Below are positions 55,066 to 63,736 of a DNA stretch of 64,000 bases, in pieces. Location of the stretch: the NCBI GenBank assembly GCA_047602575.1, contig JASGGY010000003.1, forward strand, positions 124,001-188,000, in the 5' to 3' direction. Under the pieces are notes generated by a model. That model saw only the letters and a program-made list of their open reading frames with translations. It ran no database searches and was not told the DNA's origin. Numbering within the stretch: the first letter of the stretch is position 1; each line of letters starts with the position of its first letter. The stretch comes from UBA1366 sp047602575. Its GTDB lineage: Bacteria > Bacillota > Clostridia > Oscillospirales > Ruminococcaceae. The position numbers and the translations under genes were made by a program.

Positions 55066-55105
55066 ATTTATAATCCATATTCAAGTGCAATGAGGATTTA
55101 TAATC
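55066..55105 (+). repeat. Direct repeat before the XRE regulator
   Basis: ATTTATAATC occurs at 55066-55075 and 55096-55105, 30 bases apart, within the region that must hold the promoter of the XRE gene. It could be an operator; it may also be only AT-rich sequence. Confidence 0.3.
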
Positions 55106-55155
55106 ATTATGTTTTGCCTTTGTATGCATTATTATGTTATACAGAGGTGATTATA

Positions 55156-55464
55156 TTGTTTAATGATTTTTTCTATGACCGTCTGGTCCAGCTCCGCCTG
55201 CAGAAGGATGTTTCCGCACGGGAGATGAGCCTTGCTCTCGGAAAATGCAGCACCTATATCAATCATATAGAAAACAAAAAGCTGCTGCCTTCTATGACCG
55301 TGTTCTTTGAAATCTGCGAGTATTTCAGAATTTCACCAAGAGAGTTTTTCGATGCGGAATCAAAATACCCTGCAAAAACGGATGAGATACTGGCGGACAT
55401 GAAAACGCTGAACTCTGAGCAGCTTGACATTATCGCCGCTCTCGTTAAATCTATGAAAAAATAG
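55156..55464 (+). CDS. XRE-family transcription regulator
   Basis: 102 residues. The helix-turn-helix is VQLRLQKDVSAREMSLALGKCSTYINHIENKKLLPSMTVFFEICEYFRIS, a Cro/C1 type with the STYINHIE recognition helix. A helical tail (ILADMKTLNSEQLDIIAALVKSMKK) may dimerise. TTG 55156 has GAGGTGA six bases upstream; the frame is open to 54952 but that part lacks coding character. It may control genes of the neighbouring conjugative element. Confidence 0.8.
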   Translation: MFNDFFYDRLVQLRLQKDVSAREMSLALGKCSTYINHIENKKLLPSMTVFFEICEYFRISPREFFDAESKYPAKTDEILADMKTLNSEQLDIIAALVKSMKK

Positions 55465-55831
55465 AGCAATACATATTATAATCTGTACTGTCACTGTTCT
55501 CAACACTGTCATTTGGTTTCGGCTCTGCAAGATCAATGTCAGAGGTAGGCGAGTGCACATTCAAAACATGTTGTATGATTGTATTTTGGACAGAATGAAA
55601 CGCCTTATTTTCATGCAGCGGAGGAAACTCCTTTTCCTTAAGCGTATAGGTCTTGTATTTCTGTCGTTCCAGCTCGCACCACTTTTCATAGAGCAAGTGA
55701 ATATTCTGTTCCTTTGCAAGCACTGAAAAGATTTCATTCACTGTAGATTTTACATCCTGCGGAAGATATCCATAGACTTTCTTACCTTTACATTTCTGAA
55801 GCTGTGAATACAATTTTTGTATCAGCAACTC
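55451..55831 (-). pseudogene. C-terminal fragment of a MobP-type relaxase
   Basis: About 125 residues (LYSQLQKCKGKKVYGYLPQDVKSTVNEIFSVLAKEQNIHLLYEKWCELERQKYKTYTLKEKEFPPL...) like the end of relaxases of Firmicute conjugative elements. The N-terminal nuclease domain is missing: the frame stops right at the left end of the IS3 element, so insertion or an IS-linked deletion removed it. Confidence 0.6.
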
Positions 55832-55873
55832 CTAAACCATAGTCAATAGAGTAGACAAGTAAAAATAAAAAAA

Positions 55874-56719
55874 TTAAGCTTCTTTTTGGCAAGGTGATAA
55901 ACCAAGGTTATGAGAATGAGGTCTGATAGAGTTGTAAAATCCATTAATGTATTTGAAAAGACTAAGTTCAAGCTGAGCAAGAGAAGAAAAATGGCGACGA
56001 TTAGTTTATTCCTTTTTCAAGTACTTGAAAAAGCATTCCATAACAGCATTATCGTAAGGATGCCCTTTTTTAGAAAAGGATTGAATCATATTCAGCTCGT
56101 CAATCTTCCTTCTGAAATCAGCAGACGTGAACTGAGAACCCTGATCACTGTGGAATATAACCCCTGAAGATACACCTCTGTTCGCTACTGCATCAGTAAG
56201 CGTTTCAATCGCTAAAAATCGATCTATTTTGTTAGAAATGCGATATGCAATAACTTTTCTTGAAAACAAATCAAGAATTGCACAAACATAATAAAATCTA
56301 TTGCCAATACGGATATAGGTGAAATCACAAACCCAGACCAGGTTAGGTTTCGGCTGGTCAAATTGCTGCTTAAGTATGTTTTCACAATAGCCCGTATCTT
56401 CAGCTGAAGCTTTGTAACGTGGTGGTTTAATTGTGCTCATTTTAGGAAGATTCATAGTTTTCATTAAATGGTACACTCTGCCGTCACTGATATTTATGAA
56501 ATAATCACGTTTGAGAAAAATATTGATTTTATATACACCAAGTCGTTTATCTGCTTTTGCATAGATTTCAAGAATACAGGAACGAATTCTTTTGTTGTCT
56601 TGTTCCTTTGAAGATTCTTTCCTGCTGAGAAATTTGTAAAAAGAGCTTCTGTTTACTCTTAATACCCGACAAAGTGTAGATATTGAATGCTGATTAGAGA
56701 GAACTTTTACAGCAGTCAT
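55874..56719 (-). pseudogene. IS3 OrfB transposase with in-frame stop
   Basis: About 281 residues. HTH_21 and rve integrase core domains with the DDE residues: Asp in VWVCDFTYI, Asp in VIFHSDQGSQF, Glu in DNAVMECFFKYLKKE. A TAA follows KKE at 56006-56008, but the frame goes on to the normal end (TNRRHFSSLAQLELSLFKYINGFYN...QKEA, stop 55874-55876). One base change (GAA to TAA) would make it; the enzyme may be inactive. Confidence 0.85.
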
Positions 56720-57006
56720 TCTTTGCCTGAGTGTGGCGTGAATATTGCAATTGTTTTTTTTAATATTAGTTTTTCCTCTTCAAGCTGAGCGTTGCGTTTC
56801 TGAAGCTCTTTTATCTGTTGTGCAGTGAGTACGGTATTTTCATCAATTTTAACTTCCGAAAATCTGTGAACCCAATTTGACAGTGCACTTGATGATATTC
56901 CATATTCATTATGCAGTTGGGTATAGGTGTTACCTAAATGATACGGATTTACTATGGTCTTTTTAAATTCTTCTGTGTACTGCGGATTTGCTTTCTTGTT
57001 TGACAT
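56716..57006 (-). CDS. IS3 OrfA
   Basis: 96 residues: helix-turn-helix (YTEEFKKTIVNPYHLGNTYTQLHNEYGISSSALSNWVHRF) and a leucine-zipper-like coiled coil (AQQIKELQKRNAQLEEEKLILKKTIAIF). It binds the IS ends and normally gives an OrfAB fusion by -1 frameshifting; the end overlaps orfB by 4 bases. GAGGAAG stands before ATG 57006. Confidence 0.88.
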   Translation of the reverse strand: MSNKKANPQYTEEFKKTIVNPYHLGNTYTQLHNEYGISSSALSNWVHRFSEVKIDENTVLTAQQIKELQKRNAQLEEEKLILKKTIAIFTPHSGKE

Positions 57007-57078
57007 TTTTTCTTCCTCCTGCTTATCTTCTTTTTCATACTTCTTATTATATCATACTTGTCCACTTCTTTAGTATAG

Positions 57079-57197
57079 ATCCAAAGTGCAATAAAAAGAA
57101 GCCCCCCGGCGATTGCGCCGATGAGCTTCCATGTGCGTTTGTCTGTGGCAAGCATGACTGCGAGCTTTTTCGCTATTGCTGCGACTGCTGCGCTCAT
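57079..57197 (-). pseudogene. N-terminal fragment of an element-borne membrane hydrolase
   Basis: The first about 40 residues (SAAVAAIAKKLAVMLATDKRTWKLIGAIAGGLLFIALWIYT) match the start of the lysozyme/CHAP-type hydrolases of Tn1549-like elements, with one membrane helix. The IS3 right end interrupts the gene. ATG 57197 follows GGAGG. Confidence 0.55.
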
Positions 57198-57214
57198 AAA
57201 TTTCTACCTCCAAA

Positions 57215-57240
57215 TAAAAAAAGAGCCGCCGAAGCAACTC
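57215..57240 (-). terminator. Terminator, GAGTTGC-TTCG-GCGGCTC
   Basis: Seven-bp stem with a TTCG loop followed by seven T on the minus strand, 6 bases after the stop of the gene ending at 57247. A near copy stands at 57987-58011. Confidence 0.85.
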
Positions 57241-57246
57241 TTAATA

Positions 57247-57582
57247 CTATTCTTCTGATGATAATCTTTTCGGGGCTTCATAGACCTTTCCCATTCGTTC
57301 GTACAATTCCTCGGTCATTTCAGATTCATCCCATTCAAGTCCCGCAATTGCATTCACTGCAAACGCTCTATATAAATTGGGATCGGTCTGCACCGCCAGA
57401 AACAGCGCAGCCCTGTTTACAGCTTCCCTGCACATTTCTCTCATGTCATTCTGTGAAATGTTGTATTTGCTGTGTGCATCTTCAATAACCTCCCTGAACA
57501 TAAAGCTGGCCAAAGCCTTCGGATACACATCCTTTTGCGATAATGCTGCTATTAAAACATTCCGTTCACAATCGTCCATCAT
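57247..57582 (-). CDS. Unknown small protein
   Basis: 111 residues, helical and acidic (NVLIAALSQKDVYPKALASFMFREVIEDAHSKYNISQNDMREMCREAVNRAALFLAV...). Not recognised. AGGAGG lies 4-7 bases before two ATG codons. It overlaps the end of the TfoX-like gene by 4 bases, so both are translated together. Confidence 0.6.
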   Translation of the reverse strand: MMDDCERNVLIAALSQKDVYPKALASFMFREVIEDAHSKYNISQNDMREMCREAVNRAALFLAVQTDPNLYRAFAVNAIAGLEWDESEMTEELYERMGKVYEAPKRLSSEE

Positions 57583-57914
57583 CGATCCTCCTTTTGATAT
57601 TTCTTTTTCCTCGGCCTCGGCAGCGGTGTTATAGGTTCCAGTATGCGTATGACTGCTTTGCAGTGATGTGCATCATCAATATCCAGAATATAATGCTCCT
57701 TGGCACCCTCATACGGATATCCCGAATCGGCATTTTTCATCAGTTCCGCGATACAGTCCGCTTTTTTTACAAAGACAGTATTGTCACAGACCAGCAAAAT
57801 CGGCTTGTCATTGATATATACCATGTATTCACCGAACATTTTTTTGTAACGCACATCCCATGCGTCCCTAATCTGCCCGCACACAAATTCAACGTAATCC
57901 AATGTTGTTGACAT
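57579..57914 (-). CDS. TfoX/Sxy N-terminal domain protein
   Basis: 111 residues: YVEFVCGQIRDAWDVRYKKMFGEYMVYINDKPILLVCDNTVFVKKADCIAELM...YPYEGAKEHYILDIDD fits the TfoX N-terminal domain. Full-size TfoX controls competence in Proteobacteria; single-domain Firmicute proteins have unknown roles. ATG 57914 is chosen (GAGGTGATTATG before it). Confidence 0.8.
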   Translation of the reverse strand: MSTTLDYVEFVCGQIRDAWDVRYKKMFGEYMVYINDKPILLVCDNTVFVKKADCIAELMKNADSGYPYEGAKEHYILDIDDAHHCKAVIRILEPITPLPRPRKKKYQKEDR

Positions 57915-57986
57915 CATAATCACCTCTGACCAATATCATACCACACTAACCAACACAAATCAACTACCCGTCGTCACACGATGTAT

Positions 57987-58011
57987 GAAAAAAAGAGCCG
58001 CCGAAGCGACT
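57987..58011 (-). terminator. Terminator of tspO-like gene
   Basis: GAGTCGC-TTCG-GCGGCTC followed by T-run on the minus strand; it starts within the last codon of the TspO gene. Confidence 0.85.
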
Positions 58012-58484
58012 CAATTGAGAACAAAAACTCCAATATTCAGATATGCTGCGAAGAGAAGCCATAAAATATATGGAAAATTAATCCATGTGGCAGAAGGACG
58101 GATTTTATAAAATACAGCGGTCATCCATATAACCAAAACCAGCAACAGAATGATTATTACCACCGAAGCGCCGATCCACTGAAATCTGAAGAAAACAATA
58201 CTCCACATAAAATTCACGAACAACTGTGCGCCGTAAAGTGTTAACGCTTTTTTCTTTTTCTGCCCGTCTGCATCTGACGCATAAATCAAATAAGCTGAAA
58301 TGCCCATCAGTGCATATAAAATGGGCCATACAACAGGGAAAAGCCATCCGGGAGGCGATAAGGGTGGTTTTACAAGTCCGCTGTAAAATTCAGCTGAATT
58401 GCCTGCCAGCAGCCCCGATAACACACCAACCAACTCAGCTATTGCTATACTGATCAGCAGTTCTGTTATTTTCTGCTTCTTCAT
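58011..58484 (-). CDS. TspO/MBR-family membrane protein
   Basis: 157 residues with five membrane helices and the TspO motifs KPPLSPPGWLFPVVWPILYALMGISAYLIY and LNFMWS-type NFMWSIVFFRFQWIGAS. The family binds porphyrins and sterol-like ligands and may take part in stress reactions. It lies between the conjugation ATPase and the TfoX-like gene, where normal elements have further transfer genes, so it is probably cargo. AGGTAC precedes ATG 58484 only weakly. Confidence 0.9.
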   Translation of the reverse strand: MKKQKITELLISIAIAELVGVLSGLLAGNSAEFYSGLVKPPLSPPGWLFPVVWPILYALMGISAYLIYASDADGQKKKKALTLYGAQLFVNFMWSIVFFRFQWIGASVVIIILLLVLVIWMTAVFYKIRPSATWINFPYILWLLFAAYLNIGVFVLN

Positions 58485-58563
58485 ACATCGTACCTCATCA
58501 ATCTTCTTTTTAATATAGCTTATTCATCATTGTATTATTTATTCCATTTTCGACAGCAGAATT

Positions 58564-60134
58564 TTACCTTCCCCCGGTATTCCCAAACATCTTTTCCTTG
58601 AACGCAGGTGCAATTACCTGTAACAGATACCGTTCGTTTCCGCAGCGGTATAGGCAGGAACCCTGCTCCGGATATCGGATCAGATCAAACTCCGACTTCT
58701 CCAATTGCAGGGTATCCATATATGATCTGGGTTCAATATTTCCGGCGTTGAACAGAAACTGGTGCGTCGGGATGGAGAACAGCGGCTTGGTGAATTCCTT
58801 GATTTCAGGTATGAGAAAATCCTCGATATTCTGACTTGACAGAATAATTGAGGATTCCTTTTTGCGCACACGCTTCATGGCATTTCGGATGTATTCAATT
58901 GCGGTCATATTACTCAGAAAAAGGTATAGTTCATCAATGCTTGCGGCTGTGTTTCCCCTGCCTAGCAGCTGATTTGACATATACGATAAAATGTTAAACA
59001 GCAGTGTATCCTTGAGCCGCTTATTCGTGTCCATCAAGCCTTTCACCCCAAAGCACAGAAATCTGCTGTCCCTGATATTGGTATGCCCGTTGAAATACTT
59101 GCTTTCCGCCCCCTTGCACATGGAATGCAGTCCAAGGCAGATATTTTGCAGCATATCCTCGGTGTAGAGGTGCTTTTTTTCCTTGTCAAAGATCATAAAT
59201 TCCTTTTCGATCAGGTTATACAAGTCCTGCATTACCGGATAATCCTGCGGCTTCATTCTGCTGAAATCCGAGGTATCATCCATATCAAACCTTGCATATA
59301 ATTTCAGAAGCATGATTTCTATGGTATCAATTTCGCTGTCCGTGAAATCCTTGTAGGCACGGAAAAAATCCTTGAGATATGAAATGTGCTGACTTAGCCG
59401 GGAGACCTTTCTAAACGCTTCGGGACTGCCTTCTGATTTTTCTGCCTCACCCCAAGCTTTTGGCTCCAGCGGATTAATCATATACTCCCCCGACATAAAA
59501 TCCAGATAGGTTCCGCCCATGTTTTTCGTGAGTTCCTCGTATTCCTGTTCGGGATCAAGTATAATGATGTTTTTGACCGACTCACGCAGATTCGTCAGTA
59601 AAAGCTTCATCAGATAGCTCTTGCCCTGCCCGCTGTTTCCGAGGATGAGAATGTTGGCATTGGTCTTGTCATCCGTCCTGCGGTCGAAATCCACAAGAAC
59701 GTTACTGCCGAATTTGTCACGACCAATATAAAAGCCGTTTTCATCGGTTTTACCGCTGTAATTCAGCGGATACAGGTTCGCAACTGAGCTTGCCGGAAGC
59801 ACCCTTTCAAACAGCGATCCGAACTGGTTACTGCCGAACGGAAGTACGGAAAGCATACCCTCTTTCTGCCTTAAAAGCAGTCTGTCTACCGTGATTTTTG
59901 CTCTGGTCAGCTCCATCAAGATGTCGCTCTGCAGTTCTTTTAATTTGTCCTCCGAGCTTGCTTTTAAGCCGATAAATACAGCCGTGTGCAGGAGCGGCTC
60001 TTTGTTTCTTCTGAGGTCAGCAATTAGCTGAACCACGTCCTGCAGATTGTTCTCTGCATTGACGGATTCGGTCATGTCATTGGTTGTTGTCATCAGCCTG
60101 TTTTTTCTGGTTTGCGAATATTTTTACTTGTCAT
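58564..60134 (-). pseudogene. VirB4/TraE-type conjugation ATPase with internal deletion
   Basis: Translation would start at ATG 60134 (SD GGAGG within prgI) but runs only 13 codons to TGA. The remaining 509 codons (from 60093) resume in another frame in the middle of the protein. About 250 residues of the N-terminal part are absent compared with the usual near-780 length. The ATPase domain is intact: Walker A LILGNSGQGKSYLMK, Walker B-like IIILDPEQEY, and SIDELYLFLSN, SSQNIEDFL. An internal deletion with frame loss is most likely, so transfer is probably dead unless supplied in trans. Confidence 0.75.
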
Positions 60135-60137
60135 ATG

Positions 60138-60398
60138 CTACCTCCAAAAATATATTTGCTGTACGGTGATGAAAAATTTAAACGCGCAGACGATATAGTC
60201 CATAACCGTGGTTTCCTCCAGCCGGATGGACAAAAACGCAAACACAGCGGTTATGGCAAAGGGCAGAAAAGTCCACAGCTGTGTCAGGATAACCACGGAT
60301 AATATCAGCATCAGACAGATGATCATAAAATCACGAATGCTCCACAACCAAAGTCTTGCGCTGGCTTTTAGGTTTGATGGGTAGATGTATGTTCTCAT
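60138..60398 (-). CDS. PrgI/VirB3-like conjugation membrane protein
   Basis: 86 residues with two hydrophobic helices (about 24-40 and 42-60) and the family-like RTYIYPSNLKASARLWLWSIRD start and DYIVCAFKFFITVQQIYFWR end. It is the small inner-membrane partner next to VirB4 in Tn1549-type systems. AAAGGA lies ten bases before ATG 60398. Confidence 0.8.
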   Translation of the reverse strand: MRTYIYPSNLKASARLWLWSIRDFMIICLMLILSVVILTQLWTFLPFAITAVFAFLSIRLEETTVMDYIVCAFKFFITVQQIYFWR

Positions 60399-60419
60399 TT
60401 TGATTCAATCCTTTGGACA

Positions 60420-60449
60420 TAAAAAATCCGCTGACACACGGTCAGCGGC
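60420..60449 (-). terminator. Terminator of the GNAT gene
   Basis: CCGCTGAC / GTCAGCGG stem followed by ATTTTTT on the minus strand. It separates the cargo from prgI. Confidence 0.85.
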
Positions 60450-60507
60450 GAACTTCTTGTGTTATTCAACATTATAAAGCAAATAGTTATTAGCCTAGAA
60501 AATTCAT

Positions 60508-61017
60508 TCATCTGAAATAGACATCAACAGGAACTCCATTTTCAAAATCCGAACCACATTTTTGAAAACCATGCGCCTGAAATAATTTGCGTTGCATGCT
60601 TAGATGATTATCTGTACATTGCATAATATTCACAATCACCTTGCGACTTACATCTAATTCACTGAGTGCGTATTCGATTAATAAGTTGCCAGAAGTTTCA
60701 AAGTCATGCGTATGTGATATTGCAAAAAACGTTATTCGGTTATGTTTTCTTGAAAAAGCGATTACACCAAAGCATTGCATATTTTTATCGTCAGTAACCA
60801 TTACCGCTTCATGTTTGACAATTTTTGCAGTCATATAATCAGAAAAAGAGGTGTCCTTGTCGTTTCCGCCATACCAGATTTCTAAATCCCCGCCAATTTG
60901 TTCAACATACTGATCGTACTCATGGGACAAATTCATCCAATCTGGAATATCATTGACCTCAACTATTCTCAACACAGTACTCATAATATCAAATCTAACT
61001 TTCCTATTATTCTGCAT
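60508..61017 (-). CDS. GNAT-family acetyltransferase
   Basis: 169 residues with the GNAT core: IVEVNDIPDWMNLSHEYDQYV, MVTDDKNMQCFGVIAFSRKHNRITFFAISHTHDFETSGNLLIEYAL (weak acetyl-CoA loop) and LFQAHGFQKCG near the end. Substrate unknown. It is cargo between the trbL 3' duplicate and prgI and has its own terminator. ATG 60984 is a possible later start. Confidence 0.7.
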   Translation of the reverse strand: MQNNRKVRFDIMSTVLRIVEVNDIPDWMNLSHEYDQYVEQIGGDLEIWYGGNDKDTSFSDYMTAKIVKHEAVMVTDDKNMQCFGVIAFSRKHNRITFFAISHTHDFETSGNLLIEYALSELDVSRKVIVNIMQCTDNHLSMQRKLFQAHGFQKCGSDFENGVPVDVYFR

Positions 61018-61059
61018 AGAATTTCATTTTAGTTATTATACCACTTCCCTTTCTCTAAG

Positions 61060-61200
61060 TCAAGCCAGCTTCTTCGCCACAAACTGTCCTGCACGAACCG
61101 CCGTATTGACCGTACTCGTCACACTCATCATATTCACTCTCACGCTGGTGTCCAGTCCGAACTGCTGCACGATTCTCAAAACTTCGTTTGCAGAAAGCAT
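61060..61200 (-). pseudogene. Duplicate of the trbL/virB6 3' end
   Basis: 46 codons (SANEVLRIVQQFGLDTSVRVNMMSVTSTVNTAVRAGQFVAKKLA, stop at 61060) that repeat the end of the gene at 62747-63661 with about 90% identity. It begins at the stop of the YcaQ-like gene (TAATG overlap). The two copies flank a 1.5-kb cargo block. Confidence 0.85.
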
Positions 61201-62411
61201 TACCCCTTTTCGATAATCTCTTTAGCCCCATGGAATGCGGCTAAATCTTGTATTGCGAGGTTGATTTCTTTGTGATTTTCAAAAGCGGAATCAAATATGT
61301 TTCTTTCTTTTATTATGAAACGTTTTGTTCGCCATTCCATTTTACAGTCTAAATAACCTACAAATCTATTCCCCATAAGTATTGAAAGAGGCCATTTCAT
61401 TCCCTTTTTCTTGAAATACTCAAATGTAAAAGAATAATCAAAAAAAGTTTTAAGCCATGTTTGATCTCGAAAGAGCGTATCCATTGGAGAAATCAGACGA
61501 ACTTCTTCACTGTTCTGAGCAACGCGGCTGTTAGATTCATCAAGGAAATTAATCTTTGACGAGTGGATATAAAACACCTTTTTAGCGGTTTTAAATTGAA
61601 ATGGCAAGATTGTTTTTTCCTGCTCCAATCGAGAAAAAACAGGCATAACTTCGGCAGTCGGAATTCCCGTTACGTGTGATATATGCACAGGATATGTTAC
61701 CCCAAAAGAAGCTATTAGTTTTTCTATGATATAGGCTTTGGCGTTGTCTTCGCTAATTCCATCGTTTGGCCATTCTTTTATGCCTATATTTTCTTTTAAA
61801 ATATAAAGTGGTTCTTTGAATGTTCCGGGGTTTCTTCCGCATGTCACCAATTCCGTCTTGCGTATCGACCTATAAAAAGCGCGGAATATCGGCAACTCAA
61901 AGCTAAGATTGCCTTCTCTCCTCCCTTTTATATACGCGTTCCATTCGTCCAATAAATTCAAAATTTCCCAGATTTGTTTGGCGGTCAAACCGGGCAGATT
62001 TTGCAAACCTTTCTTCAAATCATTTTCTGCGGCGTAATCGCTTGGGCTGTTCGCCGCCATTAACCAGCTTTCATCTGAAGAACCCCATCTTTTAATCCCT
62101 TTTGTTGCGGCGCGATAAATTGCGAATTCATTGTATGGAACAAAAAACATGTTTCGCTTAAAAGCGAACGCCTCTATAATTTTAAACTCTTTATACGCCG
62201 CAACATCCAATTCCTCCACAGTAAAGTCTTTTTTCCTATTCCAAAGCATCATGTATTGATTTAAATGGATGGTTGGATTAGGGTCATACTGCAAACCGCA
62301 TATGTCCGAGACAATATCCTCAATACTTGCAGAGCTTCGAGAATCCAAGTGTTGGCTTGAAACAATAATGTTACGAAGTTCACTTTTCTTTTCACAATCA
62401 ATAACAATCAT
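61200..62411 (-). CDS. Winged-helix DNA glycosylase-like protein (YcaQ/AlkZ family)
   Basis: 403 residues. IVSSQHLDSRSSASIEDIVSDICGLQYDPNPTIHLNQYMMLWNRKKDFTVEELD and the later HISHVTGIPTAEVMPVFSRLEQEKTILPF and LISPMDTLFRDQTWLKTFFDYSFTFEYF fit the HTH_42 family, whose members (AlkZ, YcaQ) unhook DNA crosslinks. The central QxQ-like catalytic motif could not be placed with certainty. GGAAGGAG is nine bases before ATG 62411. It is cargo in the conjugation region. Confidence 0.75.
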   Translation of the reverse strand: MIVIDCEKKSELRNIIVSSQHLDSRSSASIEDIVSDICGLQYDPNPTIHLNQYMMLWNRKKDFTVEELDVAAYKEFKIIEAFAFKRNMFFVPYNEFAIYRAATKGIKRWGSSDESWLMAANSPSDYAAENDLKKGLQNLPGLTAKQIWEILNLLDEWNAYIKGRREGNLSFELPIFRAFYRSIRKTELVTCGRNPGTFKEPLYILKENIGIKEWPNDGISEDNAKAYIIEKLIASFGVTYPVHISHVTGIPTAEVMPVFSRLEQEKTILPFQFKTAKKVFYIHSSKINFLDESNSRVAQNSEEVRLISPMDTLFRDQTWLKTFFDYSFTFEYFKKKGMKWPLSILMGNRFVGYLDCKMEWRTKRFIIKERNIFDSAFENHKEINLAIQDLAAFHGAKEIIEKG

Positions 62412-62416
62412 TACAA

Positions 62417-62653
62417 TTAACTCCTTCCGTTTAAATACTTCGCGAATGGTTTCCCATGCCTTCCGCCGACATTTACAGCAGTGGCTTCATCCGTGGAGAG
62501 ATGCACATACAACCTGCTTTTTGGCGTCAAGCCTTCCGCTTTAATGAAGTCCAGATATTTCATACCTGTTCCGTGATACAGGATTTCCAGAAACTTCTGC
62601 TTTTTTAGCTCCACATCGCTGAAAATTCTATTGCACATATATAGAGGGTTCAT
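62417..62653 (-). pseudogene. KptA-like RNA 2'-phosphotransferase fragment
   Basis: 78 residues: ILYHGTGMKYLDFIKAEGLTPKSRLYVHLSTDEATAVNVGGRHGKP is the centre of KptA (Tpt1), which removes the 2'-phosphate from RNA with NAD. The normal N-terminal half and the C-terminal end are missing (stop 5 bases before the next gene start), so it is likely inactive. Confidence 0.7.
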
Positions 62654-62746
62654 CTATTTGTACCTCACAGATTCTGATTTATCAGTCAACTCCAATTTTT
62701 TCTATCAGTAAAATTATATCACTTCCCATTTCCAAAGTCAACGTAG

Positions 62747-63661
62747 TCAAGCCAGCTTCTTCGCCACAAACTGTCCTGCACGAACAGCCGTATTGACCGT
62801 GCTTGTCACACTCATCATATTGACCCTCACACTGGTATCCAGTCCGAACTGCTGTGCGATTCTCGGAACTTCGTTTGCCGAAAGCATCACGCCAAGCCCA
62901 AGAAAGATATTTGTCTGCCATGTCAGGAGTCCTAAAAACAGCAGTGTTGTCTGCAAAAACGCCGTCAGGCACAGTGCGAATACCTGTTTGCACCAGCTAG
63001 TGAACCCGTCCGAGTATCCTCTTGGAACACTAAACATATATAAGCTGCCGACTGCAATCTGGCACAGCAGGATTCCGCCTCTTTTGATATTGGCAAAAAA
63101 TAATTTTACTACGCAGTATCCCAATGCGATAACGGTCAGGATGCCGAGCAGTCCGCTGCCTGAAAAGCTTGAAAGCGCGATATTTGCCGTTGCGCTGATG
63201 TTCGTGCTGTTCGTGCCGATAAAGCTTTTCAGCAGATCGTCCGTGAATTTCCCCTGCAATGTCACGCAGAATTTGTACAGCAGTACGGGAACTTTTGTAA
63301 ACAGGTTCACCGCCATAAAACCTTTCAGGACATTCAGAAACACGGACTGGAGGTTTACCCTCCCGGTCTGATATTCAATCGCCGTATTAAACACCGCGAC
63401 GATCAGCCCTGACACAAACAGCGCCCATCCGAAATAGGAAAAGAGCGTCAGGAATGCGTCCACCCACTTGAGGTCAAACACGCCTGCGCCCATACCGTTT
63501 ATCATTGTGAAGAATTCGGAAACCGCACCGTAGATGGTGTCATACAGCCATTTCAGCATGACATTCCACACGGCTTCCGATATGCCTTCGCCTACATTTT
63601 CTACTGCTCCGCCGATCTGATCCCCGATCCAGTCTATCGCGTCGCTTACCCAGTCGAACAT
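62747..63661 (-). CDS. TrbL/VirB6-like conjugation membrane protein
   Basis: 304 residues with six or seven hydrophobic helices, a polar N-terminus (FDWVSDAIDWIGDQIGGAVENVGEGISEAVWNVMLKWLYDTIYGAVSEFFTMING) and the end FLGLGVMLSANEVPRIAQQFGLDTSVRVNMMSVTSTVNTAVRAGQFVAKKLA. It is the channel-forming membrane component of Tn1549-type transfer systems. ATG 63661 follows AAGGAGAG. In intact elements prgI follows directly; here 2.3 kb of cargo lies between. Confidence 0.85.
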   Translation of the reverse strand: MFDWVSDAIDWIGDQIGGAVENVGEGISEAVWNVMLKWLYDTIYGAVSEFFTMINGMGAGVFDLKWVDAFLTLFSYFGWALFVSGLIVAVFNTAIEYQTGRVNLQSVFLNVLKGFMAVNLFTKVPVLLYKFCVTLQGKFTDDLLKSFIGTNSTNISATANIALSSFSGSGLLGILTVIALGYCVVKLFFANIKRGGILLCQIAVGSLYMFSVPRGYSDGFTSWCKQVFALCLTAFLQTTLLFLGLLTWQTNIFLGLGVMLSANEVPRIAQQFGLDTSVRVNMMSVTSTVNTAVRAGQFVAKKLA

Positions 63662-63736
63662 TTTATCACTCTCCTTAAAATAAAATACCGCCAGCTTAAA
63701 GCTGACAGTTGTGTTATGAAATAAATTCTTCGTAAA

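Larger units (their letters stand above)
55840..57078 (-). mobile_element. IS3-family insertion sequence
   Basis: About 1.24 kb. The ends carry imperfect inverted repeats sharing AGTRGACAAGTA-type sequence (left 55840-55861; right 57055-57077). It codes orfA and an orfB with DDE motifs. The flanks belong to two different element genes (relaxase end; hydrolase start), so the target site was altered by deletion after or during insertion. I could not see a clear target duplication. Confidence 0.8.

Noticed and set aside
54952..55155. 68-residue N-terminal extension of the XRE regulator
   Set aside because: No ribosome site at 54952, AT-rich non-coding character with direct repeats, and a clear GAGGTGA before TTG 55156.
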